Shown here: piece after piece, positions 42,841 through 51,789 of the stretch
Layout of the letters: the number at the start of each line of letters is the position of its first letter
How positions within the stretch are numbered: the first letter of the stretch is position 1
Assembly: GCA_021816585.1 (NCBI GenBank)
Contig: JAKAXL010000005.1
Location: 52,135-116,134 of the forward strand
Reading direction: 5' to 3'
Length of the DNA: 64,000 nucleotides
From: Pseudomonadota bacterium
GTDB taxonomy: Bacteria > Pseudomonadota > Gammaproteobacteria > Burkholderiales > Burkholderiaceae_C
Notes under the pieces: generated by a model
Told to the model about the DNA's origin: nothing
The model's database searches: none
What the model saw: the letters and a program-made list of their open reading frames with translations, nothing else
Position numbers and translations under genes: made by a program

Positions 42841-42869
42841 CCGCGGCGCCCTCGGCGGAGGCGCCGCGG
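42841..42869 (+). promoter_or_regulatory. Intercistronic hairpin between suyB and the ABC binding-protein gene
   Basis: CCGCGGCGCC (42841-42850) pairs with GGCGCCGCGG (42860-42869), loop of 9 nt. No T-tract follows. It lies in a 127-bp gap and may protect or partly end the suyAB message so that suyAB and transporter levels differ. Confidence 0.45.
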
Positions 42870-42952
42870 GGGCCGCAGGCGACGCGGTCCCGCATGACCC
42901 GAGGCGGCGACCACGCCGTCCGATTCTTCGCCGTCACGGATGAGGAGACATC

Positions 42953-43957
42953 ATGAGAAGACGCCTGATCGCCGCCGCCCTGTGCGCCGGCCTGAGCCTG
43001 GGAGCGGCGAGCGCCGCGAATGCCGAAGTCAGCCACATCACGGTGGCCCGCGAGTTCGGAATCAGCTATTTGCCGCTGATGGTCATGCAGGACCACCACC
43101 TGATCCAGAAGCAGGCGGCGGCGCGCGGAATCAAGGACCTGAAGGTCACGTGGTCGAAGTTCGCCGGCGGCAACGTCATGAACGAGGCGCTGCTGTCGGG
43201 CAGCCTGCAGTTCGCGTCGGGCGGGGTCGCGCCGATGGTCATCGCGTGGGCGCGCACCCGCGGCAACTACGACATCAAGGGCGTCTCGGCGCTGAACTCG
43301 ATGCCCTTGCTGCTCAACACCAACAACCCGGCCATCAAGAGCATCAAGGACCTGACGGCGAAGGACAAGATCGGCCTGCCGGCCGTGAAGGTCTCGATCC
43401 AGGCCGTGACCCTGCAGATGGCCTGCGCGAAGGTCTTCGGCCCGAAGGACGTGCACAAGCTCGACCCGCTGACGGTGACCATGAGCCACCCCGACGCGAT
43501 GGCCGCGCTGGCCGCCCATGAGATCACCGCGCACTTCGGGGCTCCTCCCTTCGAATACCAGGAGCTGCAGCTTCCGGGCGTGCACACCATCCTCAACTCC
43601 TACGACGTGCTCGGCGGCCCGGCCACCTTCAACGTGGTCTGGACCAGCAGCAAGTTCTACAAGGAAAACCCGAAGATCTACGCCGCCTTCGTCGCCGCGC
43701 TGCACGAGGCCATCGACGAGATCAATCACGACAAGAAGGCCGCGGCCGAGGAGTACCTGAAGGACACCCACGACAAGAAGGATTCGGTGGCGTTCCTGAT
43801 GAAGATGATGGACAACCCGCAGCTGGTCTACACGATGACCCCGGAGCACGTGATGAAGTACGTGCGGTTCATGCATGAGGTCGGAACCATCAAGGTGCTG
43901 CCCGCTTCGTGGAAGGACCTGTTCTTCCCCAACGTGGACTCGCTGCCGGGAAGCTGA
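42953..43957 (+). CDS. ABC transporter substrate-binding protein, sulfonate/nitrate/taurine type (probable sulfolactate binder)
   Basis: The 334-aa protein has a signal peptide (MRRRLIAAALCAGLSLGAA, then SAANA) and the NMT1/SsuA fold. Landmarks are ITVAREFGISYLPLMVMQDHHLIQ, GGNVMNEALLSGSLQFASGGVAPM and FNVVWTSSKFYKENPKIYAAF. It delivers its ligand to the permease at 44851. Position inside the suy cluster suggests sulfolactate or a precursor sulfonate as ligand. Such clusters more often have TRAP or tripartite tricarboxylate carriers, so an ABC importer here is notable. Confidence 0.85.
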   Translation: MRRRLIAAALCAGLSLGAASAANAEVSHITVAREFGISYLPLMVMQDHHLIQKQAAARGIKDLKVTWSKFAGGNVMNEALLSGSLQFASGGVAPMVIAWARTRGNYDIKGVSALNSMPLLLNTNNPAIKSIKDLTAKDKIGLPAVKVSIQAVTLQMACAKVFGPKDVHKLDPLTVTMSHPDAMAALAAHEITAHFGAPPFEYQELQLPGVHTILNSYDVLGGPATFNVVWTSSKFYKENPKIYAAFVAALHEAIDEINHDKKAAAEEYLKDTHDKKDSVAFLMKMMDNPQLVYTMTPEHVMKYVRFMHEVGTIKVLPASWKDLFFPNVDSLPGS

Positions 43958-43975
43958 GCACCGCCGTGTCCTGGC

Positions 43976-43998
43976 GGGCCGCGGCGCTGCCGCGGCCC
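43976..43998 (+). promoter_or_regulatory. Hairpin after the binding-protein gene
   Basis: GGGCCGCGGC (43976-43985) pairs with GCCGCGGCCC (43989-43998), loop GCT, a 10-bp perfect stem 19 bp after the stop. Such structures often stabilise binding-protein mRNA over that of the downstream ATPase and permease. Confidence 0.5.
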
Positions 43999-44042
43999 TC
44001 GCGCCGGCTGCCGCCGGCCCTCCCACGAAACGAGTGGTGACG

Positions 44043-44858
44043 ATGAACGCAGTTCCCGTTCCAGCTTCGGACCCCGACCCGCAGGTGCTTGTGGACGTGC
44101 GGGGGGTCACCCTGCAGTACAAGACCACCAACCACCTGGTGACCGCGACCTATCGCGTGGACTTCCAGGTCTGCACCTCCGACCGCTACATCCTGCTCGG
44201 CCCCTCGGGCTGCGGCAAATCCACCTTGCTGAAGGCCATCGGCGGCTTCCTGACCCCGACCGAGGGCGAGATCCGGCTGAAGGACAAGGTCGTCACCAAG
44301 CCGGGACACGACCGCATGATGGTGTTCCAGGAGTTCGACCAGCTGCTGCCGTGGAAGACGGTCCGGCAGAACGTCATGTTCCCGCTGGTCTCCTCGCACA
44401 AGGTGCGGCGCCGCGAAGCCGCGGACAAGGCCATGCACTATCTCGACAAGGTCGGGCTGACGCAGTTCGCCGACCACTACCCGCACATGCTGTCGGGAGG
44501 CATGAAGCAGCGCGTGGCGATCGCGCGCGGCATGGCCATGGAGCCCGACGTGCTGCTGATGGACGAGCCCTACGCCGCGCTCGACGCGCTGACCCGCCGC
44601 AAGATGCAGGACGAGCTGCTGCAGCTGTGGGAGGGCACCCGCTTCACGGTGATCTTCGTCACCCATTCGATCCCCGAGGCGATCAAGCTGGGCACCCGCA
44701 TCCTGCTGCTGTCGCCGCACCCCGGACAGGTGCGCGCCGAACTCGCGGGCCTGCCCGGCGGCAACCAGGACCGGGTGGCCGTCGCGGCGCTGGACGCGCG
44801 CATCAACGAACTGCTTTTCGGCACCGAGAACCTGCACCAGGAGGGCCAGCATGGCTGA
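44043..44858 (+). CDS. ABC transporter ATP-binding protein, sulfonate/nitrate/taurine type
   Basis: The 271-aa protein has Walker A GPSGCGKST, Q-loop VFQEFDQLLPW, signature LSGGMKQRVAIARG, Walker B VLLMDEPYAALD and H-loop VTHSIPEA. This is the SsuB/TauB/NrtD pattern. It powers import with the permease that overlaps its last 8 bp. Start ATG 44043 is in keeping with the family; upstream in-frame sequence is shadow-like. Confidence 0.93.
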   Translation: MNAVPVPASDPDPQVLVDVRGVTLQYKTTNHLVTATYRVDFQVCTSDRYILLGPSGCGKSTLLKAIGGFLTPTEGEIRLKDKVVTKPGHDRMMVFQEFDQLLPWKTVRQNVMFPLVSSHKVRRREAADKAMHYLDKVGLTQFADHYPHMLSGGMKQRVAIARGMAMEPDVLLMDEPYAALDALTRRKMQDELLQLWEGTRFTVIFVTHSIPEAIKLGTRILLLSPHPGQVRAELAGLPGGNQDRVAVAALDARINELLFGTENLHQEGQHG

Positions 44859-45723
44859 CACCGCGACGTCCGCGCGTCCCGAGATTCTTCACGAACCCGT
44901 CGACGCCAGTCGGTTCGGCGTTGTCGAAAAGCCCCTATCCCGCTTCGAGACCTTCTACAACAGCTCGCTGCTGCGCAAGGCGGTCATCATCGCGCTGCTC
45001 ATTCTGGCGTGGCAGATCGGCGCCAGCGCACTGCACAACGACCTGCTGCTGCCGTCGTTCGCGCAGACCATGCGGGCGCTGGTGCGCGCGCTGCTCAGCG
45101 GTGAACTGGAGACCAAGATCTGGATCTCCCTGAAGGTGCTGCTGACCGGCTACGGGCTGGGCGTGCTGCTGGCCGCCGTGCTCACCGGGCTCGGCGTGGC
45201 CACGCGCATCGGCGCCGACCTGCTGGAGACCCTGACCGCGATGTTCAACCCGCTGCCGGCCATCGCGCTGCTGCCGATCGCGCTGATCTGGTTCGGACTC
45301 GGCGACGCCAGCCTGGTGTTCGTGCTGGTGCACTCGGTGGTGTGGGCGGTGTCGCTGAACACCCAGTCGGGGTTCCTGGCGGTGTCCAACACGCTGCGCA
45401 TGGCCGGGCGCAACTACGGGCTGCGCGGCTTCGCCTACATCCGCAAGATCCTGATCCCGGCCGCCTTCCCGAGCATCCTCACGGGGCTGAAGGTCGGCTG
45501 GGCCTTCGCGTGGCGCACCGAGATCGCCTCCGAACTGGTGTTCGGCGTCAGCTCGGGCTCGGGCGGGCTGGGCTGGTACATCTACGAATACAAGAACCTG
45601 CTCGAGATCTCGAAGGTGTTCGCCGGGTTGCTGACCATCATCATCATCGGCCTGATCGTCGAGAACCTGGTGTTCCGCACCATCGAACGCCATACCGTGC
45701 GCAAGTGGGGGATGCAGGCGTGA
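44851..45723 (+). CDS. ABC transporter permease, sulfonate/nitrate/taurine type
   Basis: The 290-aa protein has six predicted membrane helices after a 45-residue cytoplasmic start (VIIALLILAWQIGASALH is the first helix). The EAA-loop region is AGRNYGLRGFAYIRKILIPAAFPSILTGLKVGW. It overlaps the ATPase gene by 8 bp. Its TGA overlaps the GTG of the following dehydrogenase gene (GTGA, 45720-45723), so transporter and catabolic genes are translationally linked. Confidence 0.92.
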   Translation: MADTATSARPEILHEPVDASRFGVVEKPLSRFETFYNSSLLRKAVIIALLILAWQIGASALHNDLLLPSFAQTMRALVRALLSGELETKIWISLKVLLTGYGLGVLLAAVLTGLGVATRIGADLLETLTAMFNPLPAIALLPIALIWFGLGDASLVFVLVHSVVWAVSLNTQSGFLAVSNTLRMAGRNYGLRGFAYIRKILIPAAFPSILTGLKVGWAFAWRTEIASELVFGVSSGSGGLGWYIYEYKNLLEISKVFAGLLTIIIIGLIVENLVFRTIERHTVRKWGMQA

Positions 45724-46667
45724 GCCGGGCCGCCCGCATCGTCATCAGCGAGTTCATGGACCCGCAGGCGGTCGACGCGCTGCGCGCCGACTTCGAGGTC
45801 GTGTACGGGCCCGCGCTGGTCGACGACGCGCCCGCGCTGGCGGCCGAGCTGGCGCAGGCGCGGGCGCTGATCGTGCGCAACCGCACGCAGGTGCGCGGCG
45901 AGCTGCTCGCGCAGGCCCCGGAGCTGCGCGTCGTCGGGCGTCTCGGAGTCGGGCTCGACAACATCGATCTCGACGCCTGCCGCGCGCGCGGCATCGAGGT
46001 GCTCCCCGCCACCGGCGCGAACGCGCAGGCGGTCGCCGAGTACGTGGTCGCGACCGCGATGCTGCTGCTGCGCGGCGCCTACTCCAGCAGCGCCGAGGTG
46101 GCGGCCGGGACGTGGCCGCGCGCGCCGCTGTCCGACGGACGCGAGATCGCCGGCAAGACGCTTGGCCTCGTCGGCTTCGGCGACATCGGCCGGCGCACCG
46201 CGGGCCTGGCGCGCGCGCTGGGCATGCGCTTGCTGGCCTGCGACCCGCAGCTCGCGGCGGATTCCCCGCTGTGGATCGAGTCCGGCGCGAAGCGCTGCGA
46301 ACTCGACGAGCTGCTCGCCGGCTGCGACGTGCTCAGCCTGCACGTGCCGCTGACCCCCGCGACCCGCGGGCTGATCGACGCATCGCGCCTGGCGCGCATG
46401 CGTGCGGGCGCGGTGCTGATCAACACCGCGCGCGGCGGCGTGGTCGACGAGGCCGCGCTGGCCGCCGCGCTGCGCGACGGACGTCTGGGCGGCGCCGCGC
46501 TGGACGTGTTCGAGCATGAGCCGCTGGCGGGCGGCTCGGCGCTGGCCGGCGCGCCGCGCCTGCTGCTGACCCCGCACATCGCCGGGCTCACCCGCGAAGC
46601 GAACCTGCGCGTGAGCTCGATGATCGCCGAACGGGTCGGCGCCAGCCTGCTCGCGCTTGCGGGCTGA
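45720..46667 (+). CDS. slcC: D-2-hydroxyacid dehydrogenase family, probable (S)-sulfolactate dehydrogenase
   Basis: The 315-aa protein starts with GTG (MSRAARIVISEF). It has the family landmarks GRLGVGLDNIDLDAC, the dinucleotide loop GFGDIGRRTAGLARALGM, and catalytic residues Arg in NTARGGVVDEAAL, Glu in DVFEHEP and His in LTPHIAG. In Chromohalobacter the NAD-dependent SlcC of this family oxidises (S)-sulfolactate to sulfopyruvate. It pairs with ComC to convert the (S) isomer to the (R) isomer. Proximity to suyAB and a comC-like gene supports that role. The symbol is by context; phosphoglycerate dehydrogenase activity is not excluded. Confidence 0.75.
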   Translation: MSRAARIVISEFMDPQAVDALRADFEVVYGPALVDDAPALAAELAQARALIVRNRTQVRGELLAQAPELRVVGRLGVGLDNIDLDACRARGIEVLPATGANAQAVAEYVVATAMLLLRGAYSSSAEVAAGTWPRAPLSDGREIAGKTLGLVGFGDIGRRTAGLARALGMRLLACDPQLAADSPLWIESGAKRCELDELLAGCDVLSLHVPLTPATRGLIDASRLARMRAGAVLINTARGGVVDEAALAAALRDGRLGGAALDVFEHEPLAGGSALAGAPRLLLTPHIAGLTREANLRVSSMIAERVGASLLALAG

Positions 46668-46716
46668 GCCCGACGCTGCCGCTCCCTTTCCGCCGCGTTC
46701 CACCATCTGCCAGCCG

Positions 46717-47721
46717 ATGCCCGCACTGACCCTTTCCGAAGCCACCGAACTCGCCGGGGCCGCGTTGCGCGGCGCCGGCGCCGGCGCCGAGATGGCGCAG
46801 TCCACCGCGCAGGCGCTGGTCGCCGCCGAGGCCCAGGGCCTGGCCTCGCACGGGCTGTCGCGGGTCGCGCAGTACTGCGCGCACCTGCGCCTGGGGCGGG
46901 TCAACGGGGCCGCCACCGCGCAAGTCATCCATGCGCGCGCGGCGGCCTGCCTGATCGACGCCGACGACGGCCTGGCCTTCCCGGCCTGCGAACTCGCGGT
47001 ACGCGAGGCGCTGCGACGGGCGCGCGAAGGCGGAGCGGCCTTCGCCGGGGTCACGCGCAGCCACCATTTCGGGGTCGCCGCGCAGCACCTGATGCCGCTG
47101 GCGCAGGCCGGCATGGTCGGGCTGGGCTTCGGCAACTCGCCGGCGGCGATGCCGGCGTGGGGCGGACGCCGCGCGCTGTTCGGCACCAACCCGATCGCCG
47201 CGGTGTTTCCGCGCCGCGGCGCGCCGCCGCTGGTCATCGACCTGTCGCTGTCGCAAGTCGCGCGCGGCAAGCTGATGGTGGCGGCCAGGGAGGGACGCAG
47301 CATTCCGCCGGGCTGGGCGCTGGACCGCGACGGGCAGCCGACCACCGACCCGAAGGCCGGACTCGAGGGCTCGATGCTGCCCACCGGCGGCGTGAAGGGG
47401 GCGATGCTGGCGCTGATCGTCGAACTGCTGTGCTGCGCGCTGACCGGAGCCTCGTTCGGCTTCGAGGCCGACTCCTTTTTCGTCGACCAGGGAAACCGCC
47501 CGCGCATCGGCCAGGCCTTCCTGGCGATCGACCCGCGGGCGCTGGCCGGCGAGGAGGTGTTCCACGAGCGCATCGAGACCCTGCTGGCGGCGATGCTGGC
47601 CGACGACGGCGTGCGCCTGCCGGGGCAGCGCCGCTTCGAACTCGCCGAAGCGGCGGCGCGCGACGGGCTGCAGCTGCCCGCGGCGCTCGAGCAGCAGTTG
47701 CGCCAGCTGGCCGGCGCCTGA
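46717..47721 (+). CDS. comC: LDH2/MDH2-family oxidoreductase, probable (R)-sulfolactate dehydrogenase
   Basis: The 334-aa protein belongs to the malate/L-lactate dehydrogenase 2 family: EAQGLASHGLSRVAQYC, VTRSHHFGVAAQHLMPLA (with the active-site His), FGTNPIAAVFPR and LPTGGVKGAMLALIVELL. ComC of this family reduces sulfopyruvate to (R)-sulfolactate. With SlcC it acts as a two-enzyme racemase that feeds SuyAB. Start ATG 46717 follows the slcC stop by 49 bp with only a weak ribosome site. Assignment within the family rests on neighbours. Confidence 0.75.
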   Translation: MPALTLSEATELAGAALRGAGAGAEMAQSTAQALVAAEAQGLASHGLSRVAQYCAHLRLGRVNGAATAQVIHARAAACLIDADDGLAFPACELAVREALRRAREGGAAFAGVTRSHHFGVAAQHLMPLAQAGMVGLGFGNSPAAMPAWGGRRALFGTNPIAAVFPRRGAPPLVIDLSLSQVARGKLMVAAREGRSIPPGWALDRDGQPTTDPKAGLEGSMLPTGGVKGAMLALIVELLCCALTGASFGFEADSFFVDQGNRPRIGQAFLAIDPRALAGEEVFHERIETLLAAMLADDGVRLPGQRRFELAEAAARDGLQLPAALEQQLRQLAGA

Positions 47722-47752
47722 TGCCGACGTCGCGACGCCGCGCCCCCCGGCG

Positions 47753-48502
47753 ATGCTGATCCACTGGCCCGCCCCCGACGCCTCGCTGGCTGGCGGCGGG
47801 CTGGTGATCGCGCTGGCGTACACGGTGTACGGACTGACCGGTTTCGGCTCGTCGATCACCGCGGTGCCGCTGCTCACGCAGTTCCTGCCGCTGCGCCAGG
47901 TGGTGCCGATGATGCTGCTGTTCGACCTCGCCGCCGGCGTCATGGTGGGGCTGCGCAACCGCAGCCAGGTCGACTGGCGCGAACTCGCCCGCATGGCGCC
48001 GCCGATGGCCGCCGGCATGGTGGTGGGCGTGACCCTGCTGGTGCATGCGCCGCAGCGTCTGCTGCTGCTGGCGCTGGGCGTGTTCATCTTCGTGTACGCC
48101 GCGTGGAGCCTGGTGCTGCGCCCGCCGCTGCGCCCGGTGCGCGCCTTCTGGGGCTTTCCGGTGGCCCTGGTGGGCGGCCTGTTCACGGCGATGTTCGGCA
48201 CCGGCGGGCCGATCTACGTCGCCTATCTGGCACGACGCATCCTGCAGCCGCCGCCGCTGCGCGCCACCATCAGCACGCTGATCCTGGGCAGCGGCCTGGT
48301 GCGACTGCTGCTGTTCTCGTCGGTCGGCTTGTACCGCCAGCCGCAGGTGCTGCCGCGCAGCCTGCTGCTGCTGCCCTTCATGCTCGGCGGACTCTGGCTG
48401 GGCACGCGCCTGCACCACCGGCTGCCGGCGCAGCGCGTCGTGCAGGCGGTGTGGGTGGTGCTGCTGAGCGCCGGCGCCGGCCTGCTGCTGCGCAACCTCT
48501 GA
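47753..48502 (+). CDS. TauE/SafE-family membrane exporter, probable sulfite exporter
   Basis: The 249-aa protein has about eight membrane helices and TauE/SafE landmarks (YGLTGFGSSITAVPLL and GGLFTAMFGTGGPIYVAYLARR, the paired G-rich repeats). Members next to sulfolactate, cysteate or taurine genes export the sulfite released by desulfonation. It is the last gene of the cluster and converges on the flavoprotein gene at 48521 with only 18 bp between. The sulfite role is inferred from context. Confidence 0.85.
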   Translation: MLIHWPAPDASLAGGGLVIALAYTVYGLTGFGSSITAVPLLTQFLPLRQVVPMMLLFDLAAGVMVGLRNRSQVDWRELARMAPPMAAGMVVGVTLLVHAPQRLLLLALGVFIFVYAAWSLVLRPPLRPVRAFWGFPVALVGGLFTAMFGTGGPIYVAYLARRILQPPPLRATISTLILGSGLVRLLLFSSVGLYRQPQVLPRSLLLLPFMLGGLWLGTRLHHRLPAQRVVQAVWVVLLSAGAGLLLRNL

Positions 48503-48520
48503 AGGGATGGTGCCGGGCGG

Positions 48521-50266
48521 CTACGCGGCGGGCTCGAGCAGGCTCTGTCCCGGGCGCACGCGCGAGAACTCCACCGGCGCATGCTCCACGCGCGGCTCGC
48601 CGGCCTGCTCGCGCACCACGGTGTAGGTCGACGCCAGCAGGTCGCCGGCCTGCGGATGGTCCTCGCGGAAATGCGCGCCGCGCGAGTTCTCGCGGCTGGC
48701 CGCCGCCGCGGTGATGGCGCGGCTGACCTGGATCAGGTTGCGCAGGTTCATCCAGTCGTGCCAGGCGAGGTTGAAGTCGCGCGCGGCGTCGCCGATCCCG
48801 GTGCGCAGCAGCTGCTGCTGCAGGCCGCGCAGGCAGGCGTCGGCGCGCGCCAGTCCTGCCGCGTCGCGCAGGATCCCGACGTCGTCCCACATGCAGGCGT
48901 AGAGCTGCTCGCGGATCGACTCCAGGTCGCCGGCGGGCAGGCGCAGCGGAAGTTCGTGACCGGCGATCGCGCGCGCGATCGCCCGCGCGTCCGGCTCGCG
49001 CCGCCCGGGGTGCCGGCGCAGCCAGGCCGCCATGGTCTCGCCGGCGATGCCGCCGAACACCGTGGAGTTGGCCACCCCGTTGCCGCCGAGCCGGTTGGCG
49101 CCATGCACGCCTCCGGTGTCCTCGCCGGCGGCGAACAGTCCGTGCATCGCGGTGCGGCAGTCGGGCTCGAACTCGACGCCTCCCATCATGTAGTGCGCGG
49201 TCGGCACCACCTCGACGCGCCCGCCGGCGAGGTCGAATCCACAGTCGGCGCAGCGCTCGACCATGCCCTTGAACTGCCGGCGCACGCTGTCGGCTCCGAG
49301 GTGACTCATCTGCAGGTACACGCCGCCCGCCGGCGACGTGCGCCCGGCGCGCATCTCGGTGTAGATGGCGCGCGACACGACGTCGCGGGTCGCGCGCTCG
49401 CCGCGCGGGTCGTAGCGCTGCATGAAACGCTCGCCGGCGCCGTCGAGCAGCCAGCCGCCGGCGCCGCGCAGGCCCTCCTCGAGCACGGTGCCGGTCATGC
49501 GGGTGTGTTCGCCGGCGAGCAGCCCGGTGGGGTGGAACTGCACCATTTCCAGGTCGCGCAGTCCGAGGCCGGCGCGCAGCGCCATCGCCAGCCCGTCGCA
49601 GCTCTTGTCGCCCGACGGGGTGTGGAAGCGGTACATGGTCGGCCCGCCACCGGTGGCCAGCAGCACCGCGGCGGCGCGCACCAGCACGAAGTCCCCGCTG
49701 CGCATGTCGATCATCAGCACGCCGGCCAGGCCGCTGCCGTCGGCGGCCGGGATCAGCTCGACCGCGCGATGCTCCTCCAGGCGGTCGATGCCGCGCGCCC
49801 ACACCTGCTCGGCCAGCCGGTTGATGATCTCGATCCCGGTCAGGTCGCCCTTGTGCACGGTGCGGTCGAAGGTCTGCCCGGCGAAGGCCTTCTGGTGCAC
49901 GCTGCCGTCGGGGTTGCGGTCGAAGAAACAGCCGAGCTCGTTCTCCAGCTCGTGGATGCGCTCGACGGCCTTGGTCACCAGGGTCCACGCCAGGTCCTGG
50001 CGCGCCAGCCACTTGCTGCCCTCGATGGTGTCCATGAAATGGCGCTCCACCGAGTCGCCGGGCGCCAGCGCGACGTTGTAGCCCCCCTGCACCATGCGCG
50101 TGCAGCCGCACTTGCCCAGCAGCCCCTTCACGGCGATGGTGATCGACGCGTCGGGGGCTCCCTGGCGCGCATGCAGCGCGGCGAACAGCCCGGCGCCGCC
50201 GGAGCCGAGAATCAGGATGTCGGTGTCGAGCACGCGCGGCGCGACGCTCCCGGCGGCAGCTCCCAT
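48521..50266 (-). CDS. Succinate dehydrogenase/fumarate reductase-type flavoprotein subunit
   Basis: The 581-aa protein has an N-terminal FAD loop (LILGSGGAGLFAALHA), catalytic-region motifs FHPTGLL, HYMMGGVEFEP and HGANRLGGNGVANSTVFGG, and a C-terminal helical domain. In SdhA/FrdA the segment SHTxAAxGG carries the histidine that bonds covalently to FAD; here it reads GCTRMVQGGYN. That histidine seems absent and FAD may be non-covalent, as in thiol:fumarate reductase or L-aspartate oxidase relatives. It is the last gene of the operon starting at 53235 and begins 2 bp after the fumarase beta gene stops. Confidence 0.82.
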   Translation of the reverse strand: MGAAAGSVAPRVLDTDILILGSGGAGLFAALHARQGAPDASITIAVKGLLGKCGCTRMVQGGYNVALAPGDSVERHFMDTIEGSKWLARQDLAWTLVTKAVERIHELENELGCFFDRNPDGSVHQKAFAGQTFDRTVHKGDLTGIEIINRLAEQVWARGIDRLEEHRAVELIPAADGSGLAGVLMIDMRSGDFVLVRAAAVLLATGGGPTMYRFHTPSGDKSCDGLAMALRAGLGLRDLEMVQFHPTGLLAGEHTRMTGTVLEEGLRGAGGWLLDGAGERFMQRYDPRGERATRDVVSRAIYTEMRAGRTSPAGGVYLQMSHLGADSVRRQFKGMVERCADCGFDLAGGRVEVVPTAHYMMGGVEFEPDCRTAMHGLFAAGEDTGGVHGANRLGGNGVANSTVFGGIAGETMAAWLRRHPGRREPDARAIARAIAGHELPLRLPAGDLESIREQLYACMWDDVGILRDAAGLARADACLRGLQQQLLRTGIGDAARDFNLAWHDWMNLRNLIQVSRAITAAAASRENSRGAHFREDHPQAGDLLASTYTVVREQAGEPRVEHAPVEFSRVRPGQSLLEPAA

Positions 50267-50268
50267 GT

Positions 50269-50883
50269 TCAACTCCGCGTCACGCCCAGGCGCTGCAGCA
50301 CCTGCTCGCGGCGGTCGCGCACCTGCTCGCGCACCTCCTCGTACAGGCTGCCGCCATGGCTGTCCATGCCGACCAGCAGCGGCCCGAAGTCGCGCACCCG
50401 GAACTTCCACAGCGATTCCGGGTTCAGGTCGTCGAGATCGACGTCCTCGATGGCCTCGATCCAGGTGCTCTCCAGCGCCGCGGTACCGCCGACGATCGCC
50501 AGGTACACCCCGCCGAACTCGGCGAAGGCGCGCAGCGACTCCTCGCGCAGGCCCCCCTTGCCGACGATCATGCGCACCCCGTACTGCTGCATCAGCGGGC
50601 GCGTGAAGCGCTCCATGCGGTCGGAGGTGGTGGTGCCGATGCACACCGGCGCGTAGCCGGCCGGATGCAGCGTGTCGACGGGCACGCGGCGCACGTTGGG
50701 GGCCGTGTGGATCACCGCATGCCCGCGCAGGTCGAAGCGGGTGCGGCGTCCGCGGTCGAACATGTGGATCTGCGTCGCATCGCGGATTCCGTACAGCGTG
50801 TGCTGCAGGGTCACGGTATCGCCCGTGCGCAGCGCGCGGATCTGCGCCTCGGAGGCTGGAGTGGAAATCTCGTGATGGGCCAT
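50269..50883 (-). CDS. Class I fumarate hydratase/tartrate dehydratase-type beta subunit
   Basis: The 204-aa protein is the C-terminal fumarase domain as a separate subunit: GHAVIHTAPNVRR, PVCIGTTTSDRMERFTRPLMQQYGVRMIVGKGG and the ESLWKF region near its end. With the alpha subunit it forms an oxygen-sensitive [4Fe-4S] hydro-lyase acting on fumarate/malate, tartrate or mesaconate. It lies 5 bp after the alpha gene. Confidence 0.88.
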   Translation of the reverse strand: MAHHEISTPASEAQIRALRTGDTVTLQHTLYGIRDATQIHMFDRGRRTRFDLRGHAVIHTAPNVRRVPVDTLHPAGYAPVCIGTTTSDRMERFTRPLMQQYGVRMIVGKGGLREESLRAFAEFGGVYLAIVGGTAALESTWIEAIEDVDLDDLNPESLWKFRVRDFGPLLVGMDSHGGSLYEEVREQVRDRREQVLQRLGVTRS

Positions 50884-50888
50884 CGCGT

Positions 50889-51764
50889 TCAGAACCCCCA
50901 TTGCACGCCGGAGTCGCTCAGCCGCGCGCTGGCGCGTCGCGCCGAATGGCACTGCATGTTCACCGCCACCGGATTCATCGTGATGTGGGTCGCCGCCAGT
51001 TCGATGTGCACGGCGAAACTCGTGGAGTCGCCGCCGAGCCCCTGCGGCCCCACTCCCAGCGCGTTGACCGCCTGCGACAGCTCGGCCTCCAGCGCCGCGC
51101 CGTCGGCGTCGGCGCAGCGGGTGCCGAGCGCGCGCGTGGCCGCGCGCTTGGCCAGCGCCACGCACAGGTCCGAGGTGCCGCCGATGCCGACTCCGACGAT
51201 GGTCGGCGGGCAGGTCTTGCCGCCGGCGGCGATCACACAGTCGACGACGAAGGTCTTGATGGCGTCGATCCCTTCGGCCGGAATGGCCATCTTCAGGAAG
51301 GAGTTGTTCTCCGATCCGCTGCCCTTCGGGATCATCTCGAGGTCGACGACCCCCGGCAGGTCGATGAAGTCGACGTGGATCACCGGCACCTCGATACCGC
51401 AGGAGGTGTGCTCGTTGCGCCGGGTCAGCGGGTGCACCACCGACGAGCGCAACGGGTACTCGCGGGTCGCCCGCTCGCAGCCGCGGCGGATCGCCTGCTT
51501 CAGCGCGTGGCCGTCGCAGCGCACGCCGCTGCCGATGCGCAGGTTGTAGATCGGCACCCCGGTGTCCTGGCACAACAGGTTGTCGGTGCTCTCGGCGACC
51601 TCGATGTTGCGCACCATCGTGCGCAGCACCGCCTGCGCGCGCTGCGAGGTCTCGCCGGACTGCAGCGTGGCGAAGCCCTGCTTGACGTCGGGGGGGAGGA
51701 TCTTCAGCGCTCGTATGTACAGCTCGCGCGCCACGTCCTCGATGGTCTCGGGTCGGATGTCCAT
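50889..51764 (-). CDS. Class I fumarate hydratase/tartrate dehydratase-type alpha subunit
   Basis: The 291-aa protein has the [4Fe-4S] ligands in LCQDTGVP, NEHTSCGIEVPVIHVDF and GGKTCPPTIVGVGIGGTSD, plus MIPKGSGSENNSFLKM, all characteristic of class I fumarases. The two-subunit form is found in many anaerobes and in some Burkholderiales. Start 51764 (MDIRPETIED) has GAGGAC close upstream. Placement between the cytochrome b and flavoprotein genes suggests coupled succinate-fumarate-malate conversion. Confidence 0.88.
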   Translation of the reverse strand: MDIRPETIEDVARELYIRALKILPPDVKQGFATLQSGETSQRAQAVLRTMVRNIEVAESTDNLLCQDTGVPIYNLRIGSGVRCDGHALKQAIRRGCERATREYPLRSSVVHPLTRRNEHTSCGIEVPVIHVDFIDLPGVVDLEMIPKGSGSENNSFLKMAIPAEGIDAIKTFVVDCVIAAGGKTCPPTIVGVGIGGTSDLCVALAKRAATRALGTRCADADGAALEAELSQAVNALGVGPQGLGGDSTSFAVHIELAATHITMNPVAVNMQCHSARRASARLSDSGVQWGF

Positions 51765-51789
51765 GTCCTCGCTCTCCCGCCGGCGCGGC

